Shown here piece after piece: positions 60,742 through 64,000 of a stretch of DNA of 64,000 nt. The position numbers and the translations under genes are program-made. The number at the start of each line of letters is the position of its first letter. The stretch's first letter is position 1. The stretch comes from Spirochaetaceae bacterium (GTDB taxonomy: Bacteria > Spirochaetota > Spirochaetia > Treponematales > Treponemataceae), in NCBI GenBank assembly GCA_017936665.1, contig JAGBFB010000018.1, positions 148,920-212,919 of the forward strand, given 5' to 3'. Below the pieces are notes generated by a model. The model did no database searches and had not been told where the DNA came from. It was given only the letters and a program-made list of their open reading frames with translations.

Positions 60742-63339
60742 ATGCAATTAAGAAAAATTTTAAATGCATTGTTGTTTGCTCTAATAGCAATGTGTTTGGT
60801 TTTCTCTCTTGTTGGTTGTGATAAAAATAACCAACCTAATGGGGGGGGGAATGATGAAAAACTTTATCCTTATACAATTTATCTTTTGGATGCACCAACG
60901 ACTGGTGACTGGGGTGTTTGGTATTGGTTAGTAAAACATGACGATACACAAAATGAAGTAAGTAAGAATAATGGTGCCTGGCCTACAGGTGCAACTTCAT
61001 TAGACAAGCAAGATAAAATTTCAAGATTTGTAAATTTTGACATTGAAAATATTGATGACTACAAATCATTTGGTTGTCTTTTTGTTGACAAAAGTGGATC
61101 TGAACAAACTGCAGATGTTTTAGTTCCAATTTCTGAACTTATAGAACATAAAACATTATATTTTACTTTTGCAAACCCAAAAATCTATTACACATCTTAT
61201 GATGATGTTGTTGGTCTTATGGATGGAACTATTACAAGTATTGATGGTAACACAATTTCTATTAGCATAAGCCGTGTTACAAGTATTGATAAAAATGCTG
61301 TAGAAGTTACTGATTCAGATGGAACAAAACTTCCTATTCAAACTGCAACAGTAGACTCAGCAACAACAGGAACTCTCACAGTAACAGGTGGAAACATTAA
61401 AAAAACACCTTACACAATCAAATATGATGGAAAAACTGTTAAAGCAGGTATTGATGGAGACCTTATTGATGAAGCCTTTGTTTACGAAGGTAACGATTTA
61501 GGTCTTACAATCAATGGTTCAGAAGCAACATTTAAATGTTGGGCTCCACTTGCACAAAAAGTAGAATTGTTAATTTTAGATTCTGCAACAGCAAAAGAAC
61601 CTTCAAGTACTATCGAAATGACTTCAGAAGATTTTGGAGTTTGGTCAGCAACAACAACTGATGTTCCTACAGATGGTTCTAAATACTATCAATACAAAAT
61701 CAATAATGGAGGAACAGCTTATGCAATTTCAGACATTTGGTCATATGTTGCAGGTCCAGATTCTGTTTCTTCACAAATTATTGATATTAACCATGCATCT
61801 TTAACAGCAGGATGGGAAGCAGATTATGTAAACCCATTTGGGAATTCAGGTACAGAAGAAAAATTATATTCTGATGCTGTAATTTACGAAATGCATATTC
61901 GTGACTGGTCAAAAGCTTTTGGTGCTGATAACGAAGGTAAATTCAATGAAATTACTGAAAACATTGAAGAATTTACAGACCATCTTTTAGATTTGGGTAT
62001 TACACACGTTCAAATCTTACCTATGTTTGATTATGCAGAAAAAAATAGCAATGCTAGTTACAACTGGGGATATAACCCATACCACTACAATGTACCAGAA
62101 GGTCGCTATGTAGAAGATATGGAAGACGGAACTGATGCTGTAACACAACTTCGTGCAATGATTAAAGCTTTCCACGAGAAAGGAATTGCTGTTATCATGG
62201 ACGTAGTTTACAACCATACAGCTGGTATTGGTGTTAACTCACTTTACGACATGACAATCCCTGAATATTTCTATCGTATTAAAAATGATGGTTCATATTC
62301 AAATGGTTCTGGATGTGGTAACGAAGTTGCAACAAATCACAAAATGGTTGCAAAATACGTAATTGACTCATTAGTACACTGGATGGAAGATTACCATATC
62401 AACGGATTCCGGTTTGACCTTATGGGTTGTCAAGAACAAGAATTCATGGCTGAAGTTTATGAAACTTTATATGAATTTGACCCTAATGTTATGATTTACG
62501 GTGAACCATGGACAGGTGGTGACGCTGCTGTTGTAAATGGTACAACAGTATCTATTCAAACAGATAGTGGTAATGGTGTCGGTGTTTTTGAAGATACATT
62601 CCGTAACGGTATTAAAGGTGGAGAATTTGGTGGTGTAGAACCAGGTCAAGTTCAAGGAACATTTAAAGACAATGATGTTATTGCAGGTCTTAAAGGTATT
62701 TCTGGAAGAAACGCTGATACAGCAATTCCTCAACTTATGTTAAGTTATGTAGAATGTCATGATAACTGTACCTTATTTGATAAACTCGCAATCATTTACC
62801 TTGGCAAAAAAGAATTTAATGGTGATTTATTTGCTGCTATTGGAGAAGAAGGTTTAATTGAAGTAAAAAAACAAAACACACTTTCAGCAGCATTTATTTT
62901 CTTATCACAAGGAACTCCATTTATCAATGGTGGACAAGAATTCTTAAGAACAAAGCAAGGTGACCACAACAGTTATCAGTCAGATGATACTATCAATGCT
63001 ATTGATTTAAATTTCAAAACTGAATACTCAGATGTATACAATACTTACAAAGGTTTGATTGCATTCCGAAAAGCAAATTCAGAATTCTTTGGTAATAATG
63101 AAGCCGTTACAGCTGCAAAAGCTAAAAATACATCAAATAAAGCTACAGCAGGTGTAACAAAATACGAAGTTGGTTCAAATAAAGAATTCTGTATCTACTT
63201 CAATGCAACAAAAACTGATTTTGCTATCACAACAGATGGTTACACAAAAGTTGTTGATGTAACATCAGGAACTCCTACAGAAAGTACAACACTACCTACT
63301 TCAGTTCCTGCAAAAGGTTTTGTAATTCTTAAAAAATAA
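60742..63339 (+). CDS. Lipoprotein pullulanase/alpha-glucan debranching enzyme (GH13)
   Basis: This 865-residue protein degrades alpha-1,6 branch points of pullulan or starch outside the cell. A lipoprotein signal ends in FSLVGC (Cys26). A Gly-Gly-Gly linker encoded by G9 comes at residues 34-36, then a CBM41-like starch-binding region (about 43-140), a linker domain, an N-terminal CBM48-like region (about 250-330) and the GH13 barrel. Catalytic motifs are MDVVYNHT (about 486), GFRFDLMG (about 555, nucleophile Asp), YGEPW (about 586, acid/base Glu) and VECHDN (about 670). The frame is intact, so the gene is ON at G9. GGAGG precedes the ATG, and TATAAT at 60697-60702 is a likely -10 box. Confidence 0.93.
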   Translation: MQLRKILNALLFALIAMCLVFSLVGCDKNNQPNGGGNDEKLYPYTIYLLDAPTTGDWGVWYWLVKHDDTQNEVSKNNGAWPTGATSLDKQDKISRFVNFDIENIDDYKSFGCLFVDKSGSEQTADVLVPISELIEHKTLYFTFANPKIYYTSYDDVVGLMDGTITSIDGNTISISISRVTSIDKNAVEVTDSDGTKLPIQTATVDSATTGTLTVTGGNIKKTPYTIKYDGKTVKAGIDGDLIDEAFVYEGNDLGLTINGSEATFKCWAPLAQKVELLILDSATAKEPSSTIEMTSEDFGVWSATTTDVPTDGSKYYQYKINNGGTAYAISDIWSYVAGPDSVSSQIIDINHASLTAGWEADYVNPFGNSGTEEKLYSDAVIYEMHIRDWSKAFGADNEGKFNEITENIEEFTDHLLDLGITHVQILPMFDYAEKNSNASYNWGYNPYHYNVPEGRYVEDMEDGTDAVTQLRAMIKAFHEKGIAVIMDVVYNHTAGIGVNSLYDMTIPEYFYRIKNDGSYSNGSGCGNEVATNHKMVAKYVIDSLVHWMEDYHINGFRFDLMGCQEQEFMAEVYETLYEFDPNVMIYGEPWTGGDAAVVNGTTVSIQTDSGNGVGVFEDTFRNGIKGGEFGGVEPGQVQGTFKDNDVIAGLKGISGRNADTAIPQLMLSYVECHDNCTLFDKLAIIYLGKKEFNGDLFAAIGEEGLIEVKKQNTLSAAFIFLSQGTPFINGGQEFLRTKQGDHNSYQSDDTINAIDLNFKTEYSDVYNTYKGLIAFRKANSEFFGNNEAVTAAKAKNTSNKATAGVTKYEVGSNKEFCIYFNATKTDFAITTDGYTKVVDVTSGTPTESTTLPTSVPAKGFVILKK
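60841..60849. repeat. Homopolymeric G9 tract after the pullulanase lipobox
   Basis: Nine consecutive G encode Gly34-Gly36, eight residues after the lipid-anchored Cys. Change by one G would stop the protein shortly afterwards. The position matches that of the G10 tract in the giant lipoprotein gene at 31638-31647. Confidence 0.9.
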
Positions 63340-63375
63340 ATTTTAAGGTAATACAAACGCTTACTTAATAAACAT

Positions 63376-63406
63376 AAGCCCTAGTAGATTAAATTTACTA
63401 GGGCTT
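63376..63406 (+). terminator. Intrinsic terminator of the pullulanase gene
   Basis: AAGCCCTAGTA (63376-63386) pairs exactly with TACTAGGGCTT (63396-63406), and a T-rich run follows. It lies 37 bp after the pullulanase stop. Beyond it, about 340 bp up to 5S rRNA hold no gene, only the repeats listed next. Confidence 0.85.
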
Positions 63407-63480
63407 TATTTTTTATGAAAGAAAATATTTGTAAGATAAAAAAGTATTTATTATGTAATAGATAAAAGTTTAATAACTCC

Positions 63481-63506
63481 GTCATTCAGAATTTATTCTG
63501 GAATCT
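63481..63506. repeat. Diverged copy of the GTCATTC...GAATCT repeat
   Basis: The segment begins GTCATTCAGAA and ends GGAATCT, aligning without gaps to the 27-bp arms at 1326-1458 with about 17 of 26 positions shared. It is a weak, single-unit member of that dispersed family. Confidence 0.4.
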
Positions 63507-63587
63507 ACACTATATATAATGTTAAAGTTCTAAATCAAGTTCATGAAGACTATGTAATTTATGCTTTTTTTGAAAGCCTAATTCATA

Positions 63588-63604
63588 AAAAGCCTAGCAA
63601 CTTA
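63588..63604 (-). repeat. Fragment resembling the 3' tail of 5S rRNA
   Basis: AAAGCCTAGCAACTTAC-like sequence matches the 3' end of the 5S gene (63750 onward, AAGCCTGGCAACTTTC) over about 17 bases with two differences. It lies some 160 bp downstream of the real 5S in the direction of transcription and may be a relic of a duplicated 5S. Confidence 0.4.
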
Positions 63605-63699
63605 CGCACCTTCGATGCTATCAAATTTGAAACAAGTTACATTGGCTTTGTAATCCATATTCAAACTTGTATATAGTAAGTCTGTAGACCTTTCTTACA

Positions 63700-63741
63700 T
63701 TAAACTAAAAGGGCACTTTAACAAGTACCCTTTTAGTTTAA
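63700..63741 (-). terminator. Terminator of the rRNA operon
   Basis: TTAAACTAAAAGGG (63700 onward) pairs with CCCTTTTAGTTTAA (to 63741) with a central loop of about ten bases. It sits 10 bp past the 5S 3' end in the transcribed direction. Confidence 0.75.
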
Positions 63742-63751
63742 AATAAAAAAA

Positions 63752-63863
63752 GCCTGGCAACTTTCTACTTTCCCACTTCTCAGCAGTATCATCGACGTAA
63801 GAGAGCTTGACTTCCGTGTTCGGGATGGGAACGGGTATTACCTCTCCACTATGGCCACAAGGC
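63752..63863 (-). rRNA. rrf: 5S ribosomal RNA
   Basis: The minus strand reads GCCTTGTGGCCATAG, GGAGAGGTAATACCCG, TTCCCATCCCGAACACGG and AAGTCAAGCTCTC, then ends in GTTGCCAGGC. These are the conserved 5S loops, and the termini pair to form helix I. The 112-nt length is normal. Exact ends are estimated from the helix. Confidence 0.93.
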
Positions 63864-63932
63864 ATTATTAACAAATTAAAGAAGAAAACTTTTTTTATTT
63901 TTAAGATAAGTTACTATATACGGAAACGATAA

Positions 63933-64000
63933 TATGGTCAAGCCTCACGACCAATTAGTACTGCTCGGCTGAATACATTACTATACTTATACCTGCAGCC
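63933..64000 (-). rRNA. rrl: 23S ribosomal RNA, 3' end only
   Basis: The last 68 bases read, on the minus strand, GGCTGCAGGTATAAGTATAG, CAGCCGAGCAGTACTAATTG and GTCGTGAGGCTTGACCAT, the conserved 3' terminal helix region of bacterial 23S. The gene continues beyond the window. No tRNA lies in the 69 bp between 23S and 5S. Confidence 0.9.

Noticed and set aside
63340..63932. tRNA genes near the rRNA operon
   Set aside because: No acceptor/T-arm pattern (GGTTCRANNCC or its complement) was found here or in the other intergenic regions by eye.

Overview
The window reads as chromosomal DNA of a low-GC, strictly fermentative spirochaete, most likely a gut or rumen Treponema relative. The grounds are the pyruvate:ferredoxin oxidoreductase plus [FeFe]-hydrogenase energy genes, many exported lipoproteins, a lipoprotein pullulanase and a CE1-type esterase for plant or starch glycans, a 'clade X' phosphofructokinase and a large single-chain PurL. 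The genus is an inference; no 16S sequence is present.

Layout. 1-7.4 kb: a truncated exported Ig-like protein, an intergenic inverted repeat, an aldehyde dehydrogenase, then argC, a MATE exporter and a UPF0210 protein on the minus strand. 7.4-13.8 kb: a defence island made of a small XRE regulator, three 30-31 bp-spaced iterons, a type III restriction-modification pair (mod, res) and an AAA ATPase/DUF4143 gene preceded by a 52-bp perfect palindrome. 13.8-24.8 kb: housekeeping genes (DTW tRNA modification, HdeD-like, SpoU methylase, ftsK, pyrE, a TPR protein, pyruvate kinase, MATE), with a DnaA-box cluster at 20.3-20.6 kb. 24.8-38 kb: exported carbohydrate-related proteins, including a 1361-residue reading frame cut off from its lipoprotein leader by a 10-G tract, and a lipoprotein plus XRE-regulator pair flanked by two nearly identical 51-54 bp terminators. 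38-46.8 kb: PFOR and an H2-metabolism operon (thioredoxin-like ferredoxin, PAS-containing sensory [FeFe] hydrogenase, SpoIIE-like phosphatase, [2Fe-2S] ferredoxin, group B-like [FeFe] hydrogenase). 46.9-60.6 kb: a PTPS-family protein, an HD-GYP protein, an RNA-processing metallo-beta-lactamase, phosphofructokinase, an RluA enzyme, two CNNM/CorC proteins with a thioredoxin-like lipoprotein, and purL. 60.7-64 kb: pullulanase, then the 3' end of an rRNA operon (5S and the 23S 3' end) on the minus strand.

How the genes work together. Glycans are opened outside the cell by pullulanase and esterase. Sugars pass through phosphofructokinase and pyruvate kinase to pyruvate, PFOR reduces ferredoxin, and the group B-like hydrogenase can discharge electrons as H2. 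The sensory hydrogenase and phosphatase look like a feedback branch that reads H2 or redox state.

The strongest unexplained signals are: (1) G9/G10 tracts placed just after the lipobox in two surface lipoproteins, which look like on/off phase switches; (2) at least five housekeeping genes whose consensus promoter ends 6-7 bp before the start codon with no Shine-Dalgarno, implying leaderless mRNAs; (3) the two-gene lipoprotein/XRE cassette with paired GCAAGT-N15-ACTTGC operators, flanked by duplicated terminators; (4) two structured minus-strand RNA candidates sharing a CGCCAAT/ATTGGCG terminator.
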